Origin: Halobacteriales archaeon
GTDB lineage: Archaea; Halobacteriota; Halobacteria; Halobacteriales; SKSH01
NCBI GenBank assembly: GCA_007118075.1
Contig: SKSH01000108.1
Location: 1-12,915 of the forward strand
Length of the DNA: 12,915 nt
Direction: 5' to 3'
Part shown: positions 1-6,212 of the stretch, piece by piece
Position numbering within the stretch: the first letter of the stretch is position 1
Layout: every line of letters begins with the position of its first letter
Notes under the pieces: generated by a model
The model's input: the letters and a program-made list of their open reading frames with translations, nothing else
What the model was told of the DNA's origin: nothing
Database searches by the model: none
Program-made: the position numbers and the translations under genes

Positions 1-75
1 CAGACGCTGTCGGTAATCGGTGAGTCCTTCCCGGCGTCGACGGAGCTCGACATTATATCGAGGGCCGGTCGCCAT
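1..75 (-). CDS. rpl18: 50S ribosomal protein uL18, N-terminal fragment (runs off the window)
   Basis: The last visible gene of the operon; only its first 25 codons are present. The translation starts MATGPRYNVELRRRREGLTD, which fits the arginine-rich start of archaeal uL18. This is the 5S rRNA-binding protein that, with uL5, anchors the central protuberance of the large subunit. The ATG at 75-73 shares one base with the eL19 stop codon (TGATG). A very good Shine-Dalgarno, AAGGAGGTGA, lies 6 nt upstream inside the eL19 3' end and supports this start. The following spc genes (uS5, uL30, uL15, SecY) would be expected beyond base 1, but they are not in the window. Confidence 0.9.
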   Translation of the reverse strand, partial: MATGPRYNVELRRRREGLTDYRQRL

Positions 76-542
76 CACAACTCACCTCCTTCAAGCTCGA
101 CATCATAGTTGGTCTCGAGGTACGCCTTCATGTATCGGACGCTGTCGAACTCACCGCCGCGTGCCTTGTTGTAGACCTCCCGATAGACCGATGGTTCGAT
201 GAGCCCATCATCGCGGAGTTGTCTGAGCTCGCGGCGCTGGGCACGAATGCTGTCAATCCAGACATCACGGTCGTCATGTCGGGCCGAGGCCTTCCCCTTA
301 CGGGTCCCGTGACCTTTCCGATGGCCATACGCACGCTTGGCGTTGCGCTCTCGAGCGCGGCTTCGTGAGTTACCGCGTGCTGATTTCGCCTGAATCCGAC
401 CCGAATCGACGAGATCTCGAATCTCATCTCGGGTGATCGCGGAGGCGATCTCACCCTGCGCGTCGGGATCGAACCATACCCGATTCTCACCGACATTGAG
501 GACATCCGCTGCGAGTCGTCGCTGTGCCTTCAGGTTACTCAT
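75..542 (-). CDS. rpl19e: 50S ribosomal protein eL19
   Basis: 155 residues, close to the usual length for archaeal eL19. This protein is shared by archaea and eukaryotes and absent from bacteria; it binds 23S rRNA and extends a long helix on the subunit interface side. The start MSNLKAQRRLAADVL, the WFDP motif near residue 23, the very basic GNSRSRARERNAKRAYGHRK stretch (57-76) and the GHGTRKGKASAR stretch (77-88) are all typical. The reading frame stays open far upstream through eL32, but the start at 542 is chosen because it fits the family N terminus and overlaps the eL32 stop by 8 nt (ATGAGTAA). A GAGGTGGT ribosome-binding site lies just upstream in the eL32 end. Its last codons, EGGEL, contain the Shine-Dalgarno for uL18. 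Confidence 0.97.
   Translation of the reverse strand: MSNLKAQRRLAADVLNVGENRVWFDPDAQGEIASAITRDEIRDLVDSGRIQAKSARGNSRSRARERNAKRAYGHRKGHGTRKGKASARHDDRDVWIDSIRAQRRELRQLRDDGLIEPSVYREVYNKARGGEFDSVRYMKAYLETNYDVELEGGEL
82..91 (-). promoter_or_regulatory. Shine-Dalgarno of rpl18
   Basis: AAGGAGGTGA on the minus strand, 6 nt before the rpl18 ATG and inside the last codons of eL19 (Glu-Gly-Gly-Glu). It confirms that the 75-base fragment at the window edge is a real gene start. Confidence 0.85.
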
Positions 543-1236
543 CGTCGGACACCACCTCTTCCACATAGGTCGGGTTAAGAACCCTGATTTCTCGGTCCTC
601 AGCAACCGCCTCGATTCGCTCTCGCTTGCGGCCACCGACGGTCGAACCGATCCGAATCGCTTCTCGGTCTGGATCGACATCATCGAGGTCGTCGACCGTG
701 TGCACGGGGACCTCCTCGAAACCGGACGGGTGGCGACCTCGGACAGCAACCGGGCTCCGGTAGCCAGCTGCAACCTTGGCACCCTTGCCCTTGATCCCCT
801 TGCGCTGTTTCGAATGTGTTCCACGGGGTCGACGCCAACTCGTCGGTACCCGTCGCTTCTTGTGATGATCCTGACGGTTGAACGTCGGGGAATCACGGGT
901 ACCGAGCAGTCGTCGCTCCTCGGCCGTGAGCGTAGGTTCCTTTTCGACATGGCCGCGGGGACGGAGCTCCGTCTCCACGGGGGCCGCCGCCTCAGGTTCC
1001 TCCTCATCGACTGCCTCCTCGATCTCAGCCTCAGTCTCCTCGACGACGAGCTCGCCGACGTCCGCCTTGATACGAGCGGCCAATGCATTACCGATTCCCT
1101 CCACCGCAGAGAGGTCCTCACGAGAGGCAGCTCGGATGTCATCGACCGTCTCGTAACCAGCCTCTCGTAGGGCATCGGCTTTCGCGGCACCGACACCGCT
1201 GATATCCTCCAACTCCTGTGGTCCTTCGTCACTCAT
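535..1236 (-). CDS. rpl32e: 50S ribosomal protein eL32 with helix-hairpin-helix N-terminal extension
   Basis: 233 residues in three parts. Residues 8-62 hold two helix-hairpin-helix-like units (around ISGVG and VEGIG), as in RNA/DNA-binding HhH proteins. Residues 63-92 are an acidic linker. The rest is the eL32 core, with FNRQDHHKKRR, RGTHSKQRKG and the conserved HPSGFEEVPV segment. The HhH extension is known from haloarchaeal eL32 and supports the taxonomic call. The core binds 23S rRNA of the large subunit. The start at 1236 overlaps the uL6 stop by 8 nt (ATGAGTGA). The stop overlaps eL19 by 8 nt, and the last codons, EEVVSDDE, carry a GAGGTGGT ribosome-binding site for eL19. Confidence 0.96.
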   Translation of the reverse strand: MSDEGPQELEDISGVGAAKADALREAGYETVDDIRAASREDLSAVEGIGNALAARIKADVGELVVEETEAEIEEAVDEEEPEAAAPVETELRPRGHVEKEPTLTAEERRLLGTRDSPTFNRQDHHKKRRVPTSWRRPRGTHSKQRKGIKGKGAKVAAGYRSPVAVRGRHPSGFEEVPVHTVDDLDDVDPDREAIRIGSTVGGRKRERIEAVAEDREIRVLNPTYVEEVVSDDE

Positions 1237-1771
1237 ACTTCAATCCCCCGTGTGGTTTCTCTGTGATATAGACGCCATCCTGGAACACCCGGATGTCCTT
1301 ACCCGGTACCCGAGTGAGCTGTTCGATGTCAGCAGCAGTCTGTCCGACCGCCTCCTTGTCCGGTCCGCTAAGGATGAGGTGTTCTCCATCGATCTCAATC
1401 TCGGTCTCGCCCCGGATCGGGGTCCGCCGAGGGGAACGCTCACCGAGGAAGTTCTCGATGACGAGTTCGTCCCCCTGCACGGAGACCTGCATCGGGAAGT
1501 GAGCGTAAACCGACTGCATGTGGTACTCCCATCCCTCGATGACGCCATGGAGCATGTTTTCGATGTGACTCTCGAACGTGCCCAACGTGGCTTGTGTCGC
1601 TCGATCATCTGTTACCGATTCGAGGACGACCATGTCGTCGTCTACTTCGATGGACACATCCGGGTACCACAGCCGCTTCTCAACGGCACCATTTGGTCCC
1701 TCGACGGTGACCGTCACCTCATCAACGGTGACGGTCGCGTCGTCTGGGATCTGGATTTCGATTCGTGCCAT
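1229..1771 (-). CDS. rpl6: 50S ribosomal protein uL6
   Basis: 180 residues, close to the archaeal norm. uL6 has two related domains and sits near the factor-binding site of the large subunit. Near the C terminus the family signature is intact: GPDKEAVGQTAADIEQL (136-152) followed by R154 and the RVFQDGVYI stretch (161-169). NFLGERSPR is at 107-115. The N-terminal half is rich in D and E, as expected for a halophile. The ATG at 1771 lies 2 nt after the uS8 stop. I see no clear Shine-Dalgarno before it (…ACGTCTACTAACC), so initiation may depend on ribosomes that have just finished uS8. Its end overlaps the eL32 start by 8 nt. Confidence 0.97.
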   Translation of the reverse strand: MARIEIQIPDDATVTVDEVTVTVEGPNGAVEKRLWYPDVSIEVDDDMVVLESVTDDRATQATLGTFESHIENMLHGVIEGWEYHMQSVYAHFPMQVSVQGDELVIENFLGERSPRRTPIRGETEIEIDGEHLILSGPDKEAVGQTAADIEQLTRVPGKDIRVFQDGVYITEKPHGGLKYE

Positions 1772-1773
1772 GG

Positions 1774-2166
1774 TTAGTAGACGTATCCGATAAGTTGCCC
1801 ACCGACGCGCTCGCTTCGAGCATCGTAGTGGCTCATGACACCGTGACTGGTCGTCACGATGAGCGCACCGAAGTCACGGGCGGGCAAATAGCGTTTCTCC
1901 CACCGCTCGAAGCCGTCGTATCCGGCCGAGTAGCGGGGCTCGATGGGGCCACATTCATTGATGGACCCCTTCAGCTCGACGACGAACTTGCCTGCCTTGC
2001 CGTCGTCGACCATCTCGTATCCTGCGATGTACCCACGCTCATCGAGCACGTCGAGGACGGCTCGAATCTCGTTCGAGGCGGGCTCGATTGTGTGACGGAG
2101 CTTACCGGCTGCCTCCGCATTGTTGAGCCCGTTGAGCGCATTACTGAGGGTGTTTTGACTGACCAT
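1774..2166 (-). CDS. rps8: 30S ribosomal protein uS8
   Basis: 130 residues, the standard archaeal length. uS8 binds the central domain of 16S rRNA and is a primary assembly protein; in bacteria it also represses the spc operon. Typical features are NTLSNALNGLNNAE at the N terminus, the GYIAGYE turn (46-51), and the C-terminal ARDFGALIVTTSHGVMSH stretch (97-114), which carries the family signature. The frame is open upstream, but MVSQNTL at 2166 matches the family start and lies 4 nt after the uS14 stop. Only a weak AGGATC-like sequence precedes it, so coupling with uS14 is likely. Confidence 0.97.
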   Translation of the reverse strand: MVSQNTLSNALNGLNNAEAAGKLRHTIEPASNEIRAVLDVLDERGYIAGYEMVDDGKAGKFVVELKGSINECGPIEPRYSAGYDGFERWEKRYLPARDFGALIVTTSHGVMSHYDARSERVGGQLIGYVY

Positions 2167-2170
2167 GATC

Positions 2171-2332
2171 CTAGCTGTACTTTTTGAAGCCCATATCGCG
2201 GGCAATCTCACGGAAGCACTGGCGACAGAGCCATATCTCGTACTTGCCGACGAGTCCCTGTTTTCGGCCACAACGGTTGCAGTCGTGCTGTTGACCGGTA
2301 TGCCTGGTCTCCGTGGTCGTTTCTTCACTCAT
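2171..2332 (-). CDS. rps14: 30S ribosomal protein uS14, zinc-binding type
   Basis: 53 residues. uS14 sits in the head of the small subunit. Two cysteine pairs, C18-x2-C21 (DCNRCG) and C36-x2-C39 (LCRQC), form the zinc site of the short zinc-type uS14 found in all archaea. The C terminus CFREIARDMGFKKYS is the conserved rRNA-contacting tail. The reading frame continues upstream, but MSEETTTE at 2332 is the better start: it overlaps the uL5 stop by 8 nt (ATGAGTGA), and GGAGGTGG lies just upstream. Too short for many gene finders to place with confidence, but the motif pattern is unambiguous. Confidence 0.97.
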   Translation of the reverse strand: MSEETTTETRHTGQQHDCNRCGRKQGLVGKYEIWLCRQCFREIARDMGFKKYS

Positions 2333-2846
2333 TGGCCACCTCCACGCTGAAGCGGTCTTCGAGGTACGATGCTGCCTCGCTCGGGGTGAGTCGATGCTGT
2401 TCGGGAATCGACTGAGTGCCACGGTCTCGCTTGGCAACCCGATACCCTGGCCGGGTGAGATTGATCGTCACATCCATGCCGTATAACCCGATCATCGGGT
2501 CGTATTCCTGTCCAGGGAAGTCGGTGTGTTCGCTGATTCCAAAGCTGACGTTCCCTGTCTCGTCGAATTGCCTTGGTGAGAGTGTCACCAGCTCCAGCGC
2601 GGTCTCTAAGAACGCTTCGGCTCGATCACCACGGAGGGTGACCTTCGCACCGATGGGGACGCCCTGTCTGAGATCGAACGCAGGGATGGTTCGCTTGGCC
2701 TCGGTTCGAACCGGTTGTTGACCGGTGATCGATTCGAGGATCGACTCTGCATGCTCCAGTTCGGTCCCACCGCGACCGATGCTCATGTTCACAACGACCT
2801 TCTCGACGCGTGGACCACGCATCGACTGCGTCGTAGCCTCACTCAT
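2325..2846 (-). CDS. rpl5: 50S ribosomal protein uL5
   Basis: 173 residues. uL5 binds 5S rRNA with uL18 and contacts the P-site tRNA elbow in the central protuberance. Conserved parts are RVEKVVVNMSIGRGG (13-27), TEAKRTIPAFDLRQGVPIGA (48-67), FGISEHTDFPGQEYDP (102-117) and GYRVAKR (134-140). Two in-frame ATGs compete: 2846 (MSEATTQS) and 2852 (adds MQ). I chose 2846 because it gives the same 8-nt ATGAGTGA overlap with the preceding eS4 stop that recurs in this operon, and GGTGATG lies at a workable distance. The end carries GGAGGTGG, the ribosome-binding site for uS14. Confidence 0.96.
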   Translation of the reverse strand: MSEATTQSMRGPRVEKVVVNMSIGRGGTELEHAESILESITGQQPVRTEAKRTIPAFDLRQGVPIGAKVTLRGDRAEAFLETALELVTLSPRQFDETGNVSFGISEHTDFPGQEYDPMIGLYGMDVTINLTRPGYRVAKRDRGTQSIPEQHRLTPSEAASYLEDRFSVEVANE

Positions 2847-3543
2847 CTGCATCACCATCCGTGAAGTTCTCGTCGATGACGACGACATACTCCTCGATCG
2901 TCTCGAAGAAGCCATCATCGGTCTCGACACGAAGGGTGTTGGCGCTGCTACCTGGGTGGACCTCGATCACCTCGATGACGCCGATCTCACCGGCGTGGCT
3001 CCCGGCAACCGCCGTCACCATCGATCCCTCTCCGTAGGGGAGATGATGGACAATGTCGCCTGATTCGAGGTCGATGATGACCGAATCGTGTGTATTGTAA
3101 TCGCCTGCATCATCGACGAGGACCGTCCGGCCATCGTGCAACGACAGCTGGGTCCGCCCGCCGGCCACCTGCTGCTTGTCGGTGACCTTTGAGAGCTTCG
3201 TTTCGGCCGATGCTGGATCGATCGGAGTCAGCGAGAGACGACCACCTGCCTCTGGGAAGACACGGTAGTATTCCCCGCGTTCGTCGAACGTGATGATATC
3301 GAAGAGTCCGACCGGTTGACGATGATCGGTCACGACCGATCCGTTGACGCCGATATAGCCACTCCGAACGGCGTACTTGGCTTCCTTCGCCGTGTCGACA
3401 TATCCGAGGATGTCGCGGAGAATGATGACGAGCGGGACACCGCTTTCACCATGGGGACCAGCCCCAGCATGGACGGTGAATGTCTCCGTCTTGCGCTCGA
3501 TCGGCCAGGTGTTTGGTGCCGCCAGTCGTTTCTTATGCGTCAT
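2839..3543 (-). CDS. rps4e: 30S ribosomal protein eS4
   Basis: 234 residues, normal for archaea. eS4 is an archaeal/eukaryotic small-subunit protein unrelated to bacterial uS4 apart from a shared S4-type RNA-binding fold. The N terminus MTHKKRLAAPNTWPIERK is characteristic. Residues about 36-88 form the S4-like RNA-binding domain (VPLVIILRDILG, AVRSGYIGVNGSVVTDHRQP). The central domain follows (YRVFPEAGGRLSLTPID), and a KOW-like strand pair lies near 174-190 (GSHAGEIGVIEVIEVHPG). The ATG at 3543 overlaps the uL24 stop by 4 nt (ATGA), with GGTGAGG upstream. The acidic C-terminal end (FTDGDADE) overlaps uL5 by 8 nt. Confidence 0.97.
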   Translation of the reverse strand: MTHKKRLAAPNTWPIERKTETFTVHAGAGPHGESGVPLVIILRDILGYVDTAKEAKYAVRSGYIGVNGSVVTDHRQPVGLFDIITFDERGEYYRVFPEAGGRLSLTPIDPASAETKLSKVTDKQQVAGGRTQLSLHDGRTVLVDDAGDYNTHDSVIIDLESGDIVHHLPYGEGSMVTAVAGSHAGEIGVIEVIEVHPGSSANTLRVETDDGFFETIEEYVVVIDENFTDGDADE

Positions 3544-3908
3544 TCGTCCTCACCATCCTCGTCGCTGAGACGGTCCATCCTGACAGGATCGTCCTCGTTG
3601 AGCTCGGTGATTCGAAGATTGCTCGCCTTCAGTGGTCGAGCCACCTCCTCGCCGTCGGCGGTCTCGATCGTGACACCATCGACGTGAACCTCGCCGGCTT
3701 TGGTGTCGACACGAACGACCTCGTCCTCGTGGCCTGCGAAGTCACCTCGCATGACCTCGACGGTATCGCCTTGACAGACGCGGGCGTTACGGCACCCGTA
3801 CTCCTCTCTGAGGTCCTCGTCGAGCGTCGACCTAACATTCCGATGTCGCGCATGCAACGGGGCGCTTCGTGCTCGTTGTCGCTGTTTTCTTGGTTGTTTT
3901 GACGTCAT
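3540..3908 (-). CDS. rpl24: 50S ribosomal protein uL24
   Basis: 122 residues, the usual archaeal size. uL24 initiates large-subunit assembly by binding the 5' domain of 23S rRNA and lies near the tunnel exit. The basic N terminus (TSKQPRKQRQRAR, then APLHARHRNVR) precedes a KOW motif at about 45-61 (CQGDTVEVMRGDFAGHE). Cys39 and Cys45 flank the start of the KOW region; I do not infer a metal site from them. The start at 3908 overlaps the uL14 stop by 4 nt (ATGA). I see no strong Shine-Dalgarno there (GATGATCGT precedes), so translation is probably coupled to uL14. Confidence 0.97.
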   Translation of the reverse strand: MTSKQPRKQRQRARSAPLHARHRNVRSTLDEDLREEYGCRNARVCQGDTVEVMRGDFAGHEDEVVRVDTKAGEVHVDGVTIETADGEEVARPLKASNLRITELNEDDPVRMDRLSDEDGEDE

Positions 3909-4303
3909 ACGATCATCGTGGCCGTGCTTGCGATGCTTCCGAATCGCTCGGCGACCTCCCGAGCGATTGGTCCTTTGATTTCGGTACCTCGTGGATCGTC
4001 CATCTCATCGATGATCACTGCCGCGTTATCCTCGAAGGTGACGCGGGTTCCGTCAGGCCGGCGGATGGGCTGGCGCTGGCGGATGATGACCGCTTTGAGT
4101 ACCTGACGACGCATCTCAGGGGTCCCCCGAGTCACCGATACGGTGACGCGGTCGCCGAGTCCGCCACGTGGTTGGCGGTTCAGCCGACCGGAGTACCCAT
4201 CGACGCTGATGAGCTTGAGCTCTTGTGCGCCGGTATTATCGGCACAGACCAGTCGGGACCCCTTCGTGAGTCCAGCGGTCACGTCAGCCTTGATAGCCTC
4301 CAT
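3905..4303 (-). CDS. rpl14: 50S ribosomal protein uL14
   Basis: 132 residues. uL14 binds 23S rRNA beneath the factor-binding region and forms an intersubunit bridge. Strong family matches are LVCADNTGAQELKLISVDGY (18-37), GLGDRVTVSVTRGTPE (48-63), RRPDGTRVTFEDNAAVIIDE (81-100) and the end REVAERFGSIASTATMIV. The start is taken as the ATG at 4303, which shares one base with the uS17 stop (TGATG). An in-frame GTG one codon earlier is possible but would break the conserved MEA start. GGGGGTGATG, embedded in the uS17 end, serves as ribosome-binding site. A second, out-of-frame ATG lies 7 nt upstream in the same junction. Confidence 0.97.
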   Translation of the reverse strand: MEAIKADVTAGLTKGSRLVCADNTGAQELKLISVDGYSGRLNRQPRGGLGDRVTVSVTRGTPEMRRQVLKAVIIRQRQPIRRPDGTRVTFEDNAAVIIDEMDDPRGTEIKGPIAREVAERFGSIASTATMIV

Positions 4304-4632
4304 CACTCATCACCCCCCTCGAGCCGCTCGACCACCACGTGATGTTTGGTCTTCGAGAGCGGCCGGGTCTGAATGATCCGCACACGGTCACCAACGGCAA
4401 GATCGAGGCACGGTGGATGGTGTGCCGAAACACGTGACCGTCGTTTCATGTATCGGTCATACTTGGGGACACGCACATCGTACTCTCGCTCGACGACGAC
4501 CGTCTTGTCCATTGATGTCGAGGCAATCGTCCCCTCGAGTATCTGACCACGGACTGCCAGCTCTCCGTGGAACGGGCAGTGCTCATCGGTACAGGCTTCG
4601 GGTGGTTCGGTGACACCGAGACCGAGTGCCAT
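4303..4632 (-). CDS. rps17: 30S ribosomal protein uS17
   Basis: 109 residues. uS17 is a primary 16S rRNA-binding protein of the small-subunit body. The archaeal N-terminal extension has the CTDEHCPFHG segment (C14, C19, H22), followed by the OB-fold core: RGQILEGTIASTSMDKTVVV (28-47), REYDVRVPKYDRYMKRRSR (49-67) and TRPLSKTKHHVVVE. The ATG at 4632 shares one base with the uL29 stop (TGATG), with GAGGTGGT upstream. In many archaea an RNase P protein gene (rnp1) separates uL29 from uS17; here the two genes touch, so nothing lies between them. Confidence 0.97.
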   Translation of the reverse strand: MALGLGVTEPPEACTDEHCPFHGELAVRGQILEGTIASTSMDKTVVVEREYDVRVPKYDRYMKRRSRVSAHHPPCLDLAVGDRVRIIQTRPLSKTKHHVVVERLEGGDE

Positions 4633-4853
4633 CAGAGCACCACCTCTTCAGGGTCGTCGCCTTCCTCCGTTTGGATCGTCTTGATCCGAGCGACGGTCCG
4701 TCGAAGCTCGCGGATTCGACCGGGATTCTCCGGTGCACCACCAGCTGCGAGGACCGACATCTCGTTCAACAGTTCCGTCTCGAGATCCTCGAGTTCTGCC
4801 TGCCGCTCGGCCGGCGTCATATCACGGATCTCTGCTGGATGTAGTATCGTCAT
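4632..4853 (-). CDS. rpl29: 50S ribosomal protein uL29
   Basis: 73 residues, the normal size. uL29 is a small helical hairpin at the polypeptide tunnel exit and part of the docking site for nascent-chain factors such as SRP. Visible features are the first helix (PAEIRDMTPAERQAELEDLETELLNE, described by ends MTPAERQ to LLNE), the glycine turn (AAGGAPENPGRI) and the second helix with the family IRELRRTVARIKTI segment (47-60). The acidic C terminus DDPEEVVL carries the ribosome-binding site of uS17. The start at 4853 overlaps the uS3 stop by 4 nt (ATGA), with GGAGGAC upstream. Confidence 0.96.
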   Translation of the reverse strand: MTILHPAEIRDMTPAERQAELEDLETELLNEMSVLAAGGAPENPGRIRELRRTVARIKTIQTEEGDDPEEVVL

Positions 4854-5737
4854 GCGTCGTCCTCCATGGCTGCATCAAGTTCCTCGACGAGACGTGCAGC
4901 CTTCGCCTCGATATCTTCCCCTTCAGCATCCTCTTCGGCTTCTACGGTTTGGTCTTCGACTGGCTCTTCATCTGCAGGTTCCTCATCGGGGTCGACGAGC
5001 TCCTCCTCGACCGGGGCGACCTCTTCATCGTCGGTGGGCGACTCCGCCTGCACATCATCGGTAGAAGGGGCTTCCGCTGGTTCCGCATCATCGTCGGACG
5101 ATGGCACTTCGACACCCTCTGGAACGAGGTCGGAGATATCAGCATCATCATGGATACGGAAATCGTCTGGCAACTCGGCGTCTGGGGGGATGATCTTCAC
5201 CGTGACGCCAATCGTCCCGAGCTTCATCACCGCAACACCTTGACCGGTATCGACGAGTTCCTCGGCCGGTTCACCGTTGTGCTTGATGTAACCGGCGGTG
5301 AACTTCTCGACACGAGACCGTGAACCGGTGACCGTCCCGGCCATGACGATCTGTGCACCGAGTGCTCCGGAACTCATGATCCGCTCTAACGTCGTGTGAC
5401 CAGCCTTGCGGAAGTACCACCCTCGTTCGAGGGCGTTGGCCAGTCGATCGGCCACGATCCGAGCATTGAGGTCAGGATCCTCCACCTCTTGTACATCGAT
5501 CTGTGGATCGTCGAGATTGAAACGGGATTCGAGCTCGGCCGTGACCTTCCGGATGTTCTCACCACCCTTTCCGATAACCATCCCTGGCTTCTCGGCTTTG
5601 AGCACGATCTGGGTACCCATCGGTGTCTTGGCGAGTTCCATGCCACCGTAGCCAGCACGCCCAAGCTCCTCTGCAAAGAACTCGTCAATCTGAGACCGCT
5701 GGAGCCCATCGCGGATGAATTTCAACTCATCAGCCAT
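4850..5737 (-). CDS. rps3: 30S ribosomal protein uS3 with long acidic C-terminal tail
   Basis: 295 residues. uS3 lies at the mRNA entry of the small-subunit head. Residues 1-100 contain the type II KH domain, with the RNA-binding loop MVIGKGGENIRKV (53-65). The C-terminal uS3 domain spans about 100-190 (ANALERGWYFRKAGHTTLERI, then GAQIVMAGTVTGSRSR and GTIGVTVKIIPP). From residue 195 to 278 there is not one lysine or arginine: a low-complexity D/E/P-rich tail, followed by a short helix-like end. Extended acidic uS3 tails are known in haloarchaea; the role of this one is not visible from sequence. The ATG at 5737 lies 1 nt after the uL22 stop, with GAGGAGGT upstream. The stop overlaps uL29 by 4 nt. 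Confidence 0.97.
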   Translation of the reverse strand: MADELKFIRDGLQRSQIDEFFAEELGRAGYGGMELAKTPMGTQIVLKAEKPGMVIGKGGENIRKVTAELESRFNLDDPQIDVQEVEDPDLNARIVADRLANALERGWYFRKAGHTTLERIMSSGALGAQIVMAGTVTGSRSRVEKFTAGYIKHNGEPAEELVDTGQGVAVMKLGTIGVTVKIIPPDAELPDDFRIHDDADISDLVPEGVEVPSSDDDAEPAEAPSTDDVQAESPTDDEEVAPVEEELVDPDEEPADEEPVEDQTVEAEEDAEGEDIEAKAARLVEELDAAMEDDA

Positions 5738-5738
5738 G

Positions 5739-6200
5739 CTACTGATCTACCTCCTCTAAGATCAATTCCACGTCGACCAACGGGGTGTTCCAGTCTGTTG
5801 CTCGACCCATCGCACGCGGTCTGATGCCGCGGACTTCGCCAACCTTGTGGGCAGCACAATGTGTGACGATCATCTGTTCACCGTCGAAACCTTGGTTCTC
5901 TGCATTGTTGATGGCATTCTCGAGCAGATCGAGGAAGGCGGCACTCGCCTTCTTCGGATACCGACCGGCATCCCAGCCATCGAGGTTCGATCGGTGACCG
6001 GTCCCACTGTTAAACCGACGGAACGGGACGGGTTCATCGCCTGCGTTGACGGCTTCCAGGTACTCGACCGCCTGACCGGCGGTGCGGCCCTTGATCTCTC
6101 TGGCCAGTTCGATGCTGTGCTTGTGGCTCATCTCCCGCTCTCGAAGCATCGCCCGTGCACTTCGATCCGGATCCACCTTGACGCTGTAATCGATACCCAT
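5739..6200 (-). CDS. rpl22: 50S ribosomal protein uL22
   Basis: 153 residues. uL22 lines the nascent-peptide tunnel with its long hairpin and binds all domains of 23S rRNA. Matches to haloarchaeal uL22 include ARAMLREREMSHKHS (15-29), AREIKGRTAGQAVEYLEAV (33-51), GWDAGRYPKKASAAFLDLLE (75-94) and the hairpin segment around 118-137 (HKVGEVRGIRPRAMGRATDW). The end VDVELILEEVDQ is typical. Although the frame is open 16 codons further upstream, the start at 6200 matches the family N terminus MGIDYSV and has GAGGTG 6 nt upstream. The 10-nt gap to uS19 is the widest spacing inside the ribosomal operon. Confidence 0.97.
   Translation of the reverse strand: MGIDYSVKVDPDRSARAMLREREMSHKHSIELAREIKGRTAGQAVEYLEAVNAGDEPVPFRRFNSGTGHRSNLDGWDAGRYPKKASAAFLDLLENAINNAENQGFDGEQMIVTHCAAHKVGEVRGIRPRAMGRATDWNTPLVDVELILEEVDQ
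5749..5756 (-). promoter_or_regulatory. Shine-Dalgarno of rps3
   Basis: GAGGAGGT on the minus strand, inside the last codons of rpl22 (encoding Glu-Glu-Val) and 11 nt before the rps3 ATG, a slightly long but acceptable spacing. Confidence 0.75.
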
Positions 6201-6206
6201 ACCTAA

Positions 6207-6212
6207 CACCTC
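6207..6212 (-). promoter_or_regulatory. Shine-Dalgarno of rpl22 (decides the start)
   Basis: GAGGTG on the minus strand overlaps the rps19 TGA stop and lies 6 nt before the ATG at 6200. The rpl22 frame is open further upstream into rps19, so this site, with the family N terminus, fixes the true start. Confidence 0.78.

Noticed and set aside
433..1170. Long plus-strand open frame (245 codons) opposite eL32 and eL19
   Set aside because: It is antisense to two certain ribosomal genes, its translation shows no family pattern, and long antisense frames are common in GC-rich coding DNA.
543..1232. Upstream extension of the eL19 frame giving a 385-residue protein
   Set aside because: The extension is eL32 read in the wrong frame. 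The known eL19 N terminus and ribosome-binding site both place the start at 542.
2167..2328. Upstream extension of the uS8 frame
   Set aside because: It is uS14 read out of frame; family alignment puts the uS8 start at 2166.
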